Of a stretch of DNA of 64,000 nucleotides, positions 18,393 to 27,960 are shown in pieces. Source of the stretch: Parachitinimonas caeni (lineage in GTDB: Bacteria; Pseudomonadota; Gammaproteobacteria; Burkholderiales; Chitinimonadaceae); contig NZ_JARRAF010000007.1 of assembly GCF_030129945.1 (NCBI RefSeq), forward strand, positions 1-64,000, read 5' to 3'. The notes below the pieces were generated by a model. That model was given only the letters and a program-made list of their open reading frames with translations. It searched no databases and was not told where the DNA came from. Made by a program: the position numbers and the translations under genes. Position 1 is the first letter of the stretch. Each line of letters starts with the position of its first letter.

Positions 18393-19406
18393 TTACTTCG
18401 CCGTCATCAACGCCTTGGTGGCATCCAGCATCCGGTTGGCGTAGCCCCACTCGTTGTCGTACCAGGCCAGAACCTTCACCAGCCGGTTGGGGCCAACCTT
18501 GGTCTGGGTCGCATCAAAGGTGCAGGAAGCCGGGTTGTGGTTGAAGTCGATCGAGACCAGCGGCTTGGTGTTGTATTGCAGGATGCCGTCCTTTGAACTC
18601 GCAGCGGCGGCCTTAACAATGGCATTGATCTCATCCTTGGTGGTGTCACGCCCTGCGACAAAGGTCAGATCAACCAGCGAGACATTGATGGTGGGCACCC
18701 GCACCGCCAGCCCATCGAGCTTGCCGGCCAGTTCCGGCAATACCAGACCAATCGCGGCAGCCGCCCCGGTCTTGGTCGGGATCATCGACTGGGTCGCCGA
18801 ACGGGCGCGGTGCAGATCGCTGTGATAAAGATCCGTCAGAACCTGATCATTGGTATAGCTATGGATGGTCGTCATCTGCCCGGTTTCAATGCCCACGGCG
18901 GCATGCAGGGCCTGCGCCAGCGGGGCCAGACAGTTGGTCGTGCAGGAGGCGTTCGAGATCACCGTATGCTCAGCCCGCAGGGTGTCGTCGTTGACGCCAT
19001 ACACCACGGTCGCATCGACATCGTTGCCGCCCGGCGCGGAAATCACCACCTTCTTGGCGCCGGCAGTGATATGCGCGCTGGCTTTGGCCTTGCTGGTGAA
19101 CAGGCCGGTACATTCGAGCACCACATCCACCTTCAATTCCGCCCAGGGCAATTTGGCCGGATCACGCTCCGACAGGTAACGAATACGGTCGCCATTCACC
19201 AGTAGAAAATCGCCATCCATGCCCACTTCGGCCTTGAAGCGACCGTGTACCGAGTCGTACTCGGTCAGATGGGCATTGACTGACAGTTCGCCCAGATTGT
19301 TGATGGCGACAATTTCAAACTCGTTGCGGCGCTGGTATTCGTACAGGCCGCGCAGCACGTTACGGCCGATACGGCCATAGCCATTGATTGCGATACGGAT
19401 AGTCAT
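18393..19406 (-). CDS. gap: Glyceraldehyde-3-phosphate dehydrogenase, type I
   Basis: 337 residues. N-terminal NAD fold [15 protein letters not shown], catalytic cysteine in [12 protein letters not shown], and phosphate-site segments [11 protein letters not shown] and [11 protein letters not shown]. The overall sequence resembles the GAPDH that accompanies edd genes in pseudomonads rather than E. coli Epd. Where NAD-specific enzymes have Asp after strand 2 (AIND), this protein has Asn (VAINNLGE), which could relax the preference for NAD over NADP; this is inference. It catalyses the oxidative step that takes Entner-Doudoroff glyceraldehyde-3-phosphate toward pyruvate. AGGAG precedes the ATG. 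Confidence 0.92.
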   Translation of the reverse strand: MTIRIAINGYGRIGRNVLRGLYEYQRRNEFEIVAINNLGELSVNAHLTEYDSVHGRFKAEVGMDGDFLLVNGDRIRYLSERDPAKLPWAELKVDVVLECTGLFTSKAKASAHITAGAKKVVISAPGGNDVDATVVYGVNDDTLRAEHTVISNASCTTNCLAPLAQALHAAVGIETGQMTTIHSYTNDQVLTDLYHSDLHRARSATQSMIPTKTGAAAAIGLVLPELAGKLDGLAVRVPTINVSLVDLTFVAGRDTTKDEINAIVKAAAASSKDGILQYNTKPLVSIDFNHNPASCTFDATQTKVGPNRLVKVLAWYDNEWGYANRMLDATKALMTAK

Positions 19407-19449
19407 GCTGGTCTCCTGGGTACGGGGTCTACGGTTTCTGAATGTGGAT

Positions 19450-20316
19450 TCAGGGCACGGGGACGCCGCGAGCGGCTTCCCACAGTTCAAACCAATGCTG
19501 GCGGTCCAGCGCAATCGATTGCGCGGCCACCAGCTGGCGGATGCGCTCGATCTTGCCGCTGCCGATAACCGGATGAATCCGGGCCGGGTGGCGCAACAAC
19601 CAGGCAATCGCCAACTGCTCGGGGGTGGCATTCAACTGCTCGCCGAGCCGTGCCAGTGTCGCTGTCAGCACCTCGCTTGCCGCCGCCAGACCACCGCCCG
19701 CCAGCGGTGACCATGACTGTGGGGCGATACGGTGCTGTTGGCAGTGGTCGAGCGTGCCATCGGTCAGCGCTGCAGACTGCCGCAGTGAAATTTCAATCTG
19801 ATTGGTGCGCAGGGGTTGATCGAGCCGGCTCTGTAGCAGATCGAACTGGGCCGGGGTGAAATTGGACACCCCGAAACTCGCCACCTTGCCGCTCTGTTGC
19901 AGACAGTTGAAGGCTTCCGCCACCTCATCGGCATCGAGCAGGGGGTCAGGCCGGTGAATCAACAGGCACTCAAGCTGCTCGGCGCCCAGATCGGCCAGCG
20001 ACCTCTCGGCCGACGCAACGATATGGGCCGCGCTGGTGTTGTAGTGCTTGACCCGATGAGCGGGTCGCGCCTCGGCCTTGAGGGCGATGCCACACTTGGA
20101 AATCAGACGGATGCGTGCATACAGGCTGGGCCGGCGCTTCAACGCTGCGCCAAACAGCGCCTCACAGTGATAGCCGTGATAGATGTCTGCCAGATCGAAG
20201 GTATCAATGCCCTCATCCAGACAGGCCTCGACCAGATCAGCCACTTCGGCCGCAGACTTCTGCCAGTTGCCGATACGCCAGATGCCAAGAATCAGACGGG
20301 AAAATGGGGTGTTCAT
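19450..20316 (-). CDS. Aldo/keto reductase
   Basis: 288 residues with the (beta/alpha)8 aldo/keto reductase pattern. The tetrad is visible: Asp and Tyr in [13 protein letters not shown], Lys in ISKCGI, His in [25 protein letters not shown] and the [12 protein letters not shown] segment for NADPH phosphate binding are typical, and the protein resembles the YdhF branch. Its substrate is unknown. It lies 11 bp after the amylase gene and 43 bp before gap, so it is cotranscribed with sugar genes and may act on a sugar-derived carbonyl. AGAGGGA precedes the ATG. Confidence 0.85.
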   Translation of the reverse strand: MNTPFSRLILGIWRIGNWQKSAAEVADLVEACLDEGIDTFDLADIYHGYHCEALFGAALKRRPSLYARIRLISKCGIALKAEARPAHRVKHYNTSAAHIVASAERSLADLGAEQLECLLIHRPDPLLDADEVAEAFNCLQQSGKVASFGVSNFTPAQFDLLQSRLDQPLRTNQIEISLRQSAALTDGTLDHCQQHRIAPQSWSPLAGGGLAAASEVLTATLARLGEQLNATPEQLAIAWLLRHPARIHPVIGSGKIERIRQLVAAQSIALDRQHWFELWEAARGVPVP

Positions 20317-20327
20317 CTTCTATCCCT

Positions 20328-22019
20328 CTACCGTTGGCCTGCTGCTTCCAGCAGCACGGTCCCTGTAGCCACCAGTTTGACCTGCCCCTGGCTGACCTTG
20401 GCCGTTGCACCGCTGTAGGCATCCCGCACGGTTTCGCCCTCACGGAACACACCGGCCACCGGCAGGCTGACTTCGCCACTGGCTTGCGGTGCCGCGACAA
20501 TACGATCGGCAAAACCGGCATGACTGCGACTGAAGACATAAGGGGTATCGGCCAGCTTGCGATGTTCGCCTCGGGCAATGGCCGGATGGCGGCGGCGGAA
20601 GTCACCCAGCTTGCGCCAATGCGCCAGCAGCTCGGCATCCATTGCCTGCCAGTTCATATCGCTCCGGGTTGCCTGCTGCGGATCGCCGGCTGTCGCCGGG
20701 CCTTCCTTCCGGCCGCTTTCGTCACCGTAGTAAATCTGTACACCACCCGGTGCCAGCATCAGCGCGGAGCCCGCGTTTTGCAGCTTGCTGCGGTCAAACA
20801 GACGGGTGTCGTGTGAAGACAGATAGGACAGCACATCAAACCGGCGTGGGCCGAGTTTGCTGGCGTAGTCGCTATAAATCGCCTCCAGCGAGGTCGCGCC
20901 GACGCGATCCTGAAATTCAAAATTGATCAAGCTATCGAAGCCATGATCGAAATATGCATTGCGGCTGACGTCCTGCCCCCAGACCTCACCCGTCATCCAG
21001 AACGGGACATCGTCAATCTTCTTGCCGGGGTTACGGGCTTTCCAATCCGCCAGGGCAGCGGTGGCCGCTGTCTTCAGGTCTTTCCAGGCATCCAGCTCGA
21101 CATGCTTGGCGGTATCGCAGCGGAAGCCATCAATCCCGTAGTCGCGCACCCAGTCGCTCAACCACTTCACGAGGTAGCCCCGCACCGTGGTATTGGGCAG
21201 CTCGACGGCCCGGGTACCGGGCTTGTTTTTCAGGAACTTGGGCAAGCCGACGAATTCCTTGTTGTCGGTACGGAAGTCCGGCAGGTAGGCCAGCTGCATC
21301 GTCAGATCGTCGCGGCCCCCTTCGCCATAGCCGGGCAGGCCGGCCCGCACCCACTTGCCACCCCACCAGTCACCAAAGGCGAAGTTGTTGTAATCAATCC
21401 AGGAGTGATAATCCTTGAGCGTGTATTGCTGCCAGCCCTTCCACAACAAGCCCGGCACAAACTCGGACAGCGTGTTGATGTCGGCATAGCCAGGGTGATT
21501 CATCACCACATCGAACAACACCCGCACCCCCTGGGCGTGGGCGGTATCAACGAACTCGCGCAGCTCGTCTGGCGTGCCCATGTTCTGGTCAAGCACTGTG
21601 TAGTCGAGCGCGTAATAGCCGTGGTAGGAGTAGTGCCTGAATTCGTTCTTGCCACCCACCACCCAGCCGCGAATCTGCTCATACGGCGCGGTGATCCAGA
21701 TGGCGTTGACGCCAAGCTGAGTGAAATAGCCTTCCTTCAGCTTGGCGGTCAGCCCTGCCAGATCGCCCCCATGAAAGGTACCGATCTCCTGCTCGCCATC
21801 CTTGCGGCGGCCATAGCTGCCATCGTTGGCCGGATTGCCATTGGCAAACCGGTCCGTCACCACGAAATACACAATCGGGTTATCGGCAAAGCTGGCCGCC
21901 TGTGCCACGGGTGTCGCGGCAAGCGGCGCGGGCTGGGGGGGCTCCGGTTTCGTTTGCGGCGTTGTGGCACACGCAGCCAACAACAGACTGGTGAGAAGAG
22001 GCAGGGCAAGTTTTTTCAT
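20328..22019 (-). CDS. malS: MalS-like alpha-amylase, predicted outer-membrane lipoprotein
   Basis: 563 residues. The N-terminus ends in the lipobox LLAAC (Cys17) followed by Ala, predicting lipidation and outer-membrane sorting, then a Pro/Gln/Thr linker. The GH13 barrel shows VVTDRFANGN, DVVMNHPG, nucleophile Asp in GFRCDTAKHV, acid/base Glu in WMTGEVWG and LSSHDTRLF. It should cut longer dextrins in or at the periplasm to sizes the MalEFGK2 importer takes. E. coli MalS is longer (676) and soluble periplasmic, so the lipid anchor is a difference. It sits directly after the CBM41 protein in the mal array. Confidence 0.88.
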   Translation of the reverse strand: MKKLALPLLTSLLLAACATTPQTKPEPPQPAPLAATPVAQAASFADNPIVYFVVTDRFANGNPANDGSYGRRKDGEQEIGTFHGGDLAGLTAKLKEGYFTQLGVNAIWITAPYEQIRGWVVGGKNEFRHYSYHGYYALDYTVLDQNMGTPDELREFVDTAHAQGVRVLFDVVMNHPGYADINTLSEFVPGLLWKGWQQYTLKDYHSWIDYNNFAFGDWWGGKWVRAGLPGYGEGGRDDLTMQLAYLPDFRTDNKEFVGLPKFLKNKPGTRAVELPNTTVRGYLVKWLSDWVRDYGIDGFRCDTAKHVELDAWKDLKTAATAALADWKARNPGKKIDDVPFWMTGEVWGQDVSRNAYFDHGFDSLINFEFQDRVGATSLEAIYSDYASKLGPRRFDVLSYLSSHDTRLFDRSKLQNAGSALMLAPGGVQIYYGDESGRKEGPATAGDPQQATRSDMNWQAMDAELLAHWRKLGDFRRRHPAIARGEHRKLADTPYVFSRSHAGFADRIVAAPQASGEVSLPVAGVFREGETVRDAYSGATAKVSQGQVKLVATGTVLLEAAGQR

Positions 22020-22109
22020 GGATTTTCCAACGCATGCAGTCAGTCTTCTGCATTGCCGAAGGCAGGGGGCGTGGCCCCACCTTCACCAACACAGTAACCG
22101 CTGCACAGG

Positions 22110-22538
22110 TTATTTCTTCACGGCTGCCAGCGCTTCTGCCTTGCTGGGGTAGATCTTCACATCGCCCGAGATGATCCAGACTTCCTTATTGGCCTTGCCG
22201 TCAAAGCTCATGTCCTTGCCGTTCTGGTCTTTGCTGTCACCCTTGTGGATGATGTAGTTGACCTGACCACTGCTGCCGAAATCGGACAACTTGAGGTGCC
22301 AGTAAGGGCCGAAGTCATCGGTGCCGGTCGGCATCATGGGTGAGCCCCAGCCCACCAGACCAATGTTCGGACTCTTCCAGATATGCAGGCCCCAGTTGTC
22401 GTACTTGCCATCCGGCCGCTGGTAATGCACGGCAACGTGTCCTTCCGGTGGTGCAACGTAATCCCCTGCCAGTGCAGGCATGGCGGCTGCGAGCAGTGCC
22501 GTGGCGGCAAGTTTGAGCAAATGGCGTTTGTTCAGCAT
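22110..22538 (-). CDS. Secreted stand-alone CBM41 (pullulanase-associated) starch-binding protein
   Basis: 142 residues. A signal peptide ends at PALA (about residue 24). The mature protein is a single CBM41-like module: VAVHYQRPDGKYDNWGLHIW, FGPYWHLKLSDFG, VNYIIHKGDSKDQNGKDMSF and EVWIISGDVKIYPSKAEAL follow the family order. CBM41 modules normally hang on pullulanases, where they bind alpha-glucans; here no catalytic domain is attached. Position between malG and the amylase gene suggests an accessory that holds maltodextrin near the amylase or LamB. The second of two close ATGs is chosen because AGGAG is 8 nt before it. Confidence 0.82.
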   Translation of the reverse strand: MLNKRHLLKLAATALLAAAMPALAGDYVAPPEGHVAVHYQRPDGKYDNWGLHIWKSPNIGLVGWGSPMMPTGTDDFGPYWHLKLSDFGSSGQVNYIIHKGDSKDQNGKDMSFDGKANKEVWIISGDVKIYPSKAEALAAVKK

Positions 22539-22616
22539 GAGCATGTCTCCTTTGTTGCTCGATTTACCGGCTGATGGATTCAGCCTGTCATTCCTGTCAT
22601 TCCAAATTAAGCAGGG

Positions 22617-23507
22617 TTAGCCCTTGACCCCACCCGCCGTCAGGCCCGAGATCATCCATTTCTGCGCCAGCAGGAAGACGGCAGTAATGGGCAGGCCTGA
22701 CAGAATGGCTGCTGCCGCAAAATCGCCCCAGCGGTAGTGCTGCGGGTAGAGAAACTGTTTGGCGCCGACGGCCAGTGTGAGATTGTCTTTTTCGTGCAGC
22801 AGCACCGAGGCAATCGGGTATTCGATGATTCCCTGAATGAACGCCAGCAGGAACACCACCATCAGAATCGGCAGCGCCATCGGCAGCAGCACATAGCGGA
22901 AAGCCTGGAACGGGGTTGCGCCATCTACTTTAGCGGCCTCTTCGATTTCGACCGGAATCGTGTCGAAGTAACCCTTGATGGTCCAGATATGCAGGGCGAT
23001 ACCCCCGGTGTAGGCCAGTACCAGGCCGCCGTGGGTGTCGATGCCCAGCGCCGGCACATGACTGCCAATCCGGTCGAAGATGGCGTAGATCGCCACCAGC
23101 GCCAGCACCGACGGAAACATCTGCATCAACAACAGGCTGTTCATCATCATGCGCTTGCCCTTGAACTGCATGCGGGCAAAGGCGTAAGCGCAGGTGGTCG
23201 ACAGCAGCAGACCAATCGCGGCCGACATGGCGGCAATCTTGATCGAGTTCCACAGCCACAGCAGGACCGGGAACTGCGGTTCGACCAGTTGGCCATCCAG
23301 TCCCTGATACGAGATACCCAGTGCGAGTTTCCAGTGTTCCAGGCTGATTTCACTCGGAATCAACTCGCCCACCGCATAGTTGCCGGGCCGCAATGAGATC
23401 GAGATGATCATCAGGAACGGAAAGATGATCGCGGCAATGAACGCGAGCAGAAACACATGCGCGGCAATCACGCGCCAGCGATGCGATTTATCCAGAACGA
23501 CTGCCAT
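22617..23507 (-). CDS. malG: Maltose/maltodextrin ABC transporter permease MalG
   Basis: 296 residues, the same length as E. coli MalG. Six helices; the EAA coupling loop [21 protein letters not shown] contacts MalK. With MalF it forms the inner-membrane channel for maltose and maltodextrins. It starts 11 bp after the malF stop, with AGGGG before the ATG, so translation is probably coupled to malF. Confidence 0.95.
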   Translation of the reverse strand: MAVVLDKSHRWRVIAAHVFLLAFIAAIIFPFLMIISISLRPGNYAVGELIPSEISLEHWKLALGISYQGLDGQLVEPQFPVLLWLWNSIKIAAMSAAIGLLLSTTCAYAFARMQFKGKRMMMNSLLLMQMFPSVLALVAIYAIFDRIGSHVPALGIDTHGGLVLAYTGGIALHIWTIKGYFDTIPVEIEEAAKVDGATPFQAFRYVLLPMALPILMVVFLLAFIQGIIEYPIASVLLHEKDNLTLAVGAKQFLYPQHYRWGDFAAAAILSGLPITAVFLLAQKWMISGLTAGGVKG

Positions 23508-23518
23508 GACTAGCCCCT

Positions 23519-25048
23519 TTAGCGTGCTTCCTGCTGGTTGACCTTGGTCAGCCGCAGATTAACGATCGACAGGATCGCCACCATGATGAAGATCACCGTC
23601 GAGATCGCGGCAGCCAGCCCGAACTGCTGGCCCGAATCCTCAAACGCGATGCGATAGGTGTACGACACCAGCAGATCGGTCTCTCCTGCCGGCACCGTCG
23701 TGTCAATGAAGTCCGGCCGGCCGCCTGTCAGCAGGGCAATCAGCACAAAGTTGTTGAAGTTGAAGGCAAAGGCCGAGATCAGCAGTGGCGTGATCGGTTT
23801 GGCGATCAGCGGCAGGGTGATCTTGAAGAAATTGGTGAGCGGTCCGGCCCCGGCAATGGCCGAAGCTTCATACAGATCGGACGGAATCGCTTTGATCAGC
23901 CCCATGCACAGCACCATCATGTAGGGGTAACCCAACCAGGTATTGACGATCAGCAGCATGGAGCGGGCCAGCCACGGATCGGAGAACCAGTGCGGGCTGA
24001 TGCCGAACAGGGCCTTGAGCATGGCATTGATCTCACCCGAGTTCTCGCTGAACAGCCCCTTGAACACCAGAATCGAGATAAACCCCGGCACCGCATAGGG
24101 CAGGAACAGCATGACCCGGTAGAACGCCCGGAAGCGTAAGGCTTCCCAGTTCAACAACACCGCCAGCACCACGCCCACCGCGAAGGTGAACACGACTGTC
24201 AGGCCCGCAAACGCCACGGTCCAGATGAAGATGCGGATAAAGGGTTCGCGGAAAGTCGGCTCGGTAAAGATGCGTTTGTAGTTATCAAAGCCCACGCCAA
24301 CCTTGAATCCCGGTTGCAGCGCCTCGCCATTGGCCTTGGTGAAAAAGCCGGTTTGCTGGTCAGCACGGATCACCGTGCCATCTTGCTGATTGGTCAGGCT
24401 GCCATCAGCGTTGGCCTTGTACAGCAAGCGCACTGGAGCGAACTCACGCAACCCGGACAAAGTAGCCTGTTGGGTATCGGGCAGCGTTACGGTGACTTTT
24501 TTCAGGGCCGGCAAAAGCGGCACCAGCTGCGGGGTCTGCAGTTCGGTGGCACTCAGCGCAGCATCGGTCTTGGCAAGCTCCTTGGCTTCAACCGTCAGCG
24601 GCTCGGGCTTCTTCAGTGCCAGCGGCGCGGTGGCAAACACTTTGCCGTCCGGCCTCTCCAGCCGGATGCGATACGCATTACCGTCGTCATGCAGCGAGAA
24701 GGCATAGCTATCGCCTTCTACTTGATAGGTTTCTTCAAGGAAGTACTGGCGGGCCCGCTCGTAGCTCAGCAGGTTTTTCGAGCTGTAATTGGTAAAGCCG
24801 ATGGCAAAGGTGTAGATCAGCGGCAGCAGCACAAACACCGCCGCCGCCAGCATGCCGGGAAACAGATAGCGATAGGCATAAGCGCGGCCCGAGGTGTAGA
24901 CATAGATGCCAATGCCCAACACCGCCATGCAGCCAAGCGCCAGCGAAGGCTGGCCTGCCACATAGATTTTCATGACCATATAGAGCCCGAACAGGGCGGA
25001 AATCACCGCCAGCAAGGGTTGCCAGACTCTTCCCAAGTTACGTCGCAT
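23519..25048 (-). CDS. malF: Maltose/maltodextrin ABC transporter permease MalF
   Basis: 509 residues, close to E. coli MalF (514). It has the extra N-terminal helices and a large periplasmic P2-like loop (roughly residues 95-270) that touches the binding protein. The C-terminal permease core carries the EAA loop [20 protein letters not shown]. The tandem hairpins in the gap before it (25104-25151) may set its expression below that of malE. AGGTAGG precedes the ATG. Confidence 0.95.
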   Translation of the reverse strand: MRRNLGRVWQPLLAVISALFGLYMVMKIYVAGQPSLALGCMAVLGIGIYVYTSGRAYAYRYLFPGMLAAAVFVLLPLIYTFAIGFTNYSSKNLLSYERARQYFLEETYQVEGDSYAFSLHDDGNAYRIRLERPDGKVFATAPLALKKPEPLTVEAKELAKTDAALSATELQTPQLVPLLPALKKVTVTLPDTQQATLSGLREFAPVRLLYKANADGSLTNQQDGTVIRADQQTGFFTKANGEALQPGFKVGVGFDNYKRIFTEPTFREPFIRIFIWTVAFAGLTVVFTFAVGVVLAVLLNWEALRFRAFYRVMLFLPYAVPGFISILVFKGLFSENSGEINAMLKALFGISPHWFSDPWLARSMLLIVNTWLGYPYMMVLCMGLIKAIPSDLYEASAIAGAGPLTNFFKITLPLIAKPITPLLISAFAFNFNNFVLIALLTGGRPDFIDTTVPAGETDLLVSYTYRIAFEDSGQQFGLAAAISTVIFIMVAILSIVNLRLTKVNQQEAR

Positions 25049-25103
25049 GCCGACCTACCTTTGTATCGTTTGGCTGGCGGGTATCACACCCGCTCAGCCA
25101 TCT

Positions 25104-25151
25104 GCACAGCCACGCTGTGCGCAGCGCCCGGCCTGGCATTGCCAGACCGGG
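25104..25151 (-). promoter_or_regulatory. Tandem hairpins in the malE-malF gap
   Basis: Two perfect or near-perfect stems: CCCGG-x-CTGGC with GCCAG-x-CCGGG (25127-25151, loop ATT) and GCACAGC with GCTGTGC (25104-25120, loop CAC). Neither is followed by a T-run. The place matches the E. coli malE-malF gap, where REP hairpins protect malE mRNA; a similar role in giving more MalE than MalFG is inferred. Confidence 0.6.
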
Positions 25152-25169
25152 CTCAGACGGGCAAATACC

Positions 25170-26366
25170 TTATTGGCCCTTGATGCGCTTGGCTGCGCCG
25201 TCCAGACCTTCCTTCACGCTTTGACGCCCCTGGGTGATGTTCTGCAGGGCAGACTGCATCGACGACCAGAAACGCCCCATTTCAGGAATGTTCGGCATCG
25301 GCGCACCTGCCTGGGCCGATGCCATGGTGGCCTTGATGTTCGGATCGTTCTGCAATTCCTTGAAGAAGGTCTTGTTGGCGGGTGTTCCCAGCGGTACGTC
25401 GGCATTGATGGTCTTCAGGCCATTGAGCGCAAGCACATGGTTTTCGAGGAAATCGACGGCCAGTTCCTTGTTGGGCGAAGCACGGTTGATCATGCAACCC
25501 AGCACGCCTACAAAGGGCGCAGCCTTCTTGCCATCCACGGTCGGAATCGGCGCCACACCGAAGTTGATCTTCTTTTCCTTCAGGTTGTCCCACGACCAGG
25601 GGCCGTTGATCATCATGGCGATCTTGCCCTGACCCATGCCGGCTTCCATGTCGGCGTAGGAAGCCCCCTTGGGCATCGCACCGGCTTCGATCAGCTTCAT
25701 CAGGGTTTCAACGCCCTTGATCGAACCCGCGTTGTTCACGCCAGTGTCGGCTGCATCATAAGTACCATCAGCCTTGGGCTTGAACGGGTAACCGCCACCG
25801 GCAGCCAGCAATGGCCAGGTGAAGAAGGTATTGGTGTAGTCCCACAAGATGGCCTTCTTGCCGTCCTTGGCCAGTTTTTTGTCGAGGGCGATCACCTCTT
25901 CAAAGGTCTTGGGCGGAACAGGCACCAGATCTTTGTTGTAAACCAGTGAAACGGCTTCAATCGAGATGGGATAGCCCCAGACCTTGCCGCCGATGGTGAA
26001 GGACTTCCAGGCCAGCGGATCAATATCATCCTTGATCTTTTTGGAGGGATTGAGCGGGTGCAGCAGACCGGCGCCTACCCATTCGCCTGCACGGTCATGC
26101 GGCCAGCACCAGACATCCGGGCCTTTGCCGGCTGAGGCAGCCTGCTGGAACTTATTGGGGGCGTCTTCCGGGTGCTCGACAGTCACCGGCACCTTGGTTG
26201 ACTTGGCGTATTCGTCGCCGACTTTCTGCAGGCCGTTATAGCCTTTGTCGCCGTTGATCCAGACCAGCAATTTGCCAGCATCGGCCGCGAAAGCATTCGC
26301 TGAAAATGCCTGCGCCAGTGCGACGGTGACAGCGGCGACGGTGAACTTGCTACGGGTAATGCTCAT
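25170..26366 (-). CDS. malE: Maltose/maltodextrin-binding protein MalE
   Basis: 398 residues. A signal peptide ends near FSANAFA (about 27), then a periplasmic solute-binding fold beginning KLLVWINGDKGYNGL with VEHPEDAPNKFQ, PDVWCWPHDRAGEW, WGYPISIEAVSLVYNKDLV, MMINGPWSWDNLK and GRFWSSMQSALQNITQG, all strongly MalE-like. It delivers maltodextrins to MalFGK2. The second of two ATGs is chosen: AAGGAG is 9 nt before it, too close to the first. Confidence 0.95.
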   Translation of the reverse strand: MSITRSKFTVAAVTVALAQAFSANAFAADAGKLLVWINGDKGYNGLQKVGDEYAKSTKVPVTVEHPEDAPNKFQQAASAGKGPDVWCWPHDRAGEWVGAGLLHPLNPSKKIKDDIDPLAWKSFTIGGKVWGYPISIEAVSLVYNKDLVPVPPKTFEEVIALDKKLAKDGKKAILWDYTNTFFTWPLLAAGGGYPFKPKADGTYDAADTGVNNAGSIKGVETLMKLIEAGAMPKGASYADMEAGMGQGKIAMMINGPWSWDNLKEKKINFGVAPIPTVDGKKAAPFVGVLGCMINRASPNKELAVDFLENHVLALNGLKTINADVPLGTPANKTFFKELQNDPNIKATMASAQAGAPMPNIPEMGRFWSSMQSALQNITQGRQSVKEGLDGAAKRIKGQ

Positions 26367-26451
26367 ATCCATTGGCTCCTTATTCCTTCAGGGATGTGGC
26401 ACAACAATTTTCCTGGCCCGTTGCCTGCCAGCAGGCGGGCCGGTTTTCTGA

Positions 26452-27567
26452 CTACTTGCTCAACTCGACTGCGGCGCGACGTTGATAGGCCAGGCCAGTC
26501 TCGTTGAAGAGGTAACAGCGCTCGGCGGGCAATCGCAGCTGCACGGTTTCGCCACGGCGGGCCGGATGCGCCGCATCGGCCCTCACTACCAGCATGTCGG
26601 CCGCGCCTTGCACTTCGAGGTAGAGATAAGTCGCCTCCCCCAGCTGCTCGACGGCCATCACACAGCCGCTGATACGGTTGGTGGCATCCTCGGTATCAAA
26701 GCAAAAATGCTCAGGCCGGATACCCAGCGTCACCTTGGCGCCCACGCTGGCCCCCGCCGATTCGACCGCAGCGGTCACGCTGCTGCCATCTGACAACTGC
26801 ACGGTGATGCCCCGCTGCTCGACGGCCGAGATGCGGGCATCGACAAAATTCATCTTGGGCGAACCGATAAAGCCCGCCACAAACAGGTTGGCCGGGTGGT
26901 GATACAACTCCAGCGGCGCCCCAACCTGCTCCACCTTGCCCGCTTGCAACACCACGATACGGTCGGCGAGCGTCATCGCCTCAACCTGATCGTGGGTGAC
27001 GTAGATCATGGTGGTGGCCAGCTCGCGATGCAGCTTGGTGATCTCGATCCGCATCTGCACCCGCAACGCGGCGTCGAGGTTGGACAAAGGCTCATCGAAC
27101 AAGAAGACATTGGGCTTGCGCACAATGGCACGACCAATCGCCACCCGCTGCCGTTGTCCACCGGACAAGGCTTTCGGCTTGCGGTCCAGCAGGTGTTCGA
27201 TCTGCAGGATCTTGGCCGCACGCTCAACCGCTGTGCGGGTTTCGTTCTGGCCCACACCGGCAAGCTTCAATCCAAAAGCCATGTTGTCGTAGACCGACAT
27301 ATGCGGGTACAGGGCATATGACTGGAACACCATCGCCACGCCGCGTTTGGCCGGTGGGGTATCGTTGACCCGCTCGCCCCCGATCAGCATTTCGCCCTGG
27401 GTGATGTCTTCAAGGCCGGCGATCATCCGCAACAGCGTTGACTTGCCACAGCCGGAGGGGCCGACGAACACGATGAACTCGCCATCGCGGATATCGAGGT
27501 CAACCCCGTGTATGGTCTGGATCTCGCCGTAAGCCTTGCGGATACCGCGCAATACCACGTCTGACAT
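26452..27567 (-). CDS. malK: Maltose/maltodextrin ABC transporter ATPase MalK
   Basis: 371 residues, the length of E. coli MalK. Walker A GPSGCGKST, Q-loop MVFQSYALYPHMSVYDNMAF, signature LSGGQRQRVAIGRA, Walker B VFLFDEPLSNLD and H-loop VTHDQ are intact. The C-terminal regulatory domain (about 235-371, with GIRPEHF) is present. It energises import by MalFG. The ATG at 27567 has GGAG 8 nt upstream; the longer frame upstream is non-conserved. It is the first gene after the lamB terminator, so its promoter should lie in 27568-27695. Confidence 0.93.
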   Translation of the reverse strand: MSDVVLRGIRKAYGEIQTIHGVDLDIRDGEFIVFVGPSGCGKSTLLRMIAGLEDITQGEMLIGGERVNDTPPAKRGVAMVFQSYALYPHMSVYDNMAFGLKLAGVGQNETRTAVERAAKILQIEHLLDRKPKALSGGQRQRVAIGRAIVRKPNVFLFDEPLSNLDAALRVQMRIEITKLHRELATTMIYVTHDQVEAMTLADRIVVLQAGKVEQVGAPLELYHHPANLFVAGFIGSPKMNFVDARISAVEQRGITVQLSDGSSVTAAVESAGASVGAKVTLGIRPEHFCFDTEDATNRISGCVMAVEQLGEATYLYLEVQGAADMLVVRADAAHPARRGETVQLRLPAERCYLFNETGLAYQRRAAVELSK

Positions 27568-27960
27568 GCATCTGCTCCTCGCCGTCCGGACATGCCGGGT
27601 CGGGCTGTCGTTGATCGCCTGGATACCCTGACCAGGGTCTACCAGGGCTCCATACCTATCAGCACGCTCGGCATGGTGATGGGTATGCATCCTGTAAAAA
27701 TCCGGCGATGGGAGGAGATGAACCCATCGCCGGTCAATGCTTTGTTGTCGCTTCAAACTACCCAACCTGTCCGGTGCCTTGCTTGACACCGGGCAAGTGC
27801 TTGCCCTCCCTTGCGGGAGGTCAATCTTCGGGTTCGGTTGACCTCGGTTTTGTCGATCACTTTCCGGTGAAACGCGATGGCAAAACCAACGTCAACACAA
27901 CCGAATTCCAGCACATGGCGGGCGAGCGCCACCTTGCCGCAACCACCCGCCGGTGACGCA
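27568..27960 (-). other. lamB-malK intergenic region
   Basis: 393 bp without a gene. In the direction of transcription it holds two small palindromes (GGGCAAG/CTTGCCC at 27791-27806 and CTCCC/GGGAG at 27806-27818), the lamB terminator at 27696-27733, and about 128 bp upstream of malK that must hold its promoter. ACCCTGGTCAGGGT-type symmetry near 27627-27640 could be an operator, but I cannot name its regulator; no MalT or MalR gene is in the window. Confidence 0.5.
27696..27733 (-). terminator. Terminator of lamB
   Basis: A perfect 11-bp stem, CCGGCGATGGG (27702-27712) with CCCATCGCCGG (27723-27733), loop of 10. On the minus strand it is followed by ATTTTT (A-tract 27696-27700). It separates lamB from malK transcriptionally. 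Confidence 0.88.

Noticed and set aside
20943..22097. 384-codon open frame on the plus strand opposite the amylase gene
   Set aside because: It is antisense to a complete GH13 enzyme and no feature supports it.
27791..27818. Small palindromes as possible MalT or other mal regulator sites
   Set aside because: They lie in the lamB 3' untranslated region before its terminator and do not match a known regulator motif.
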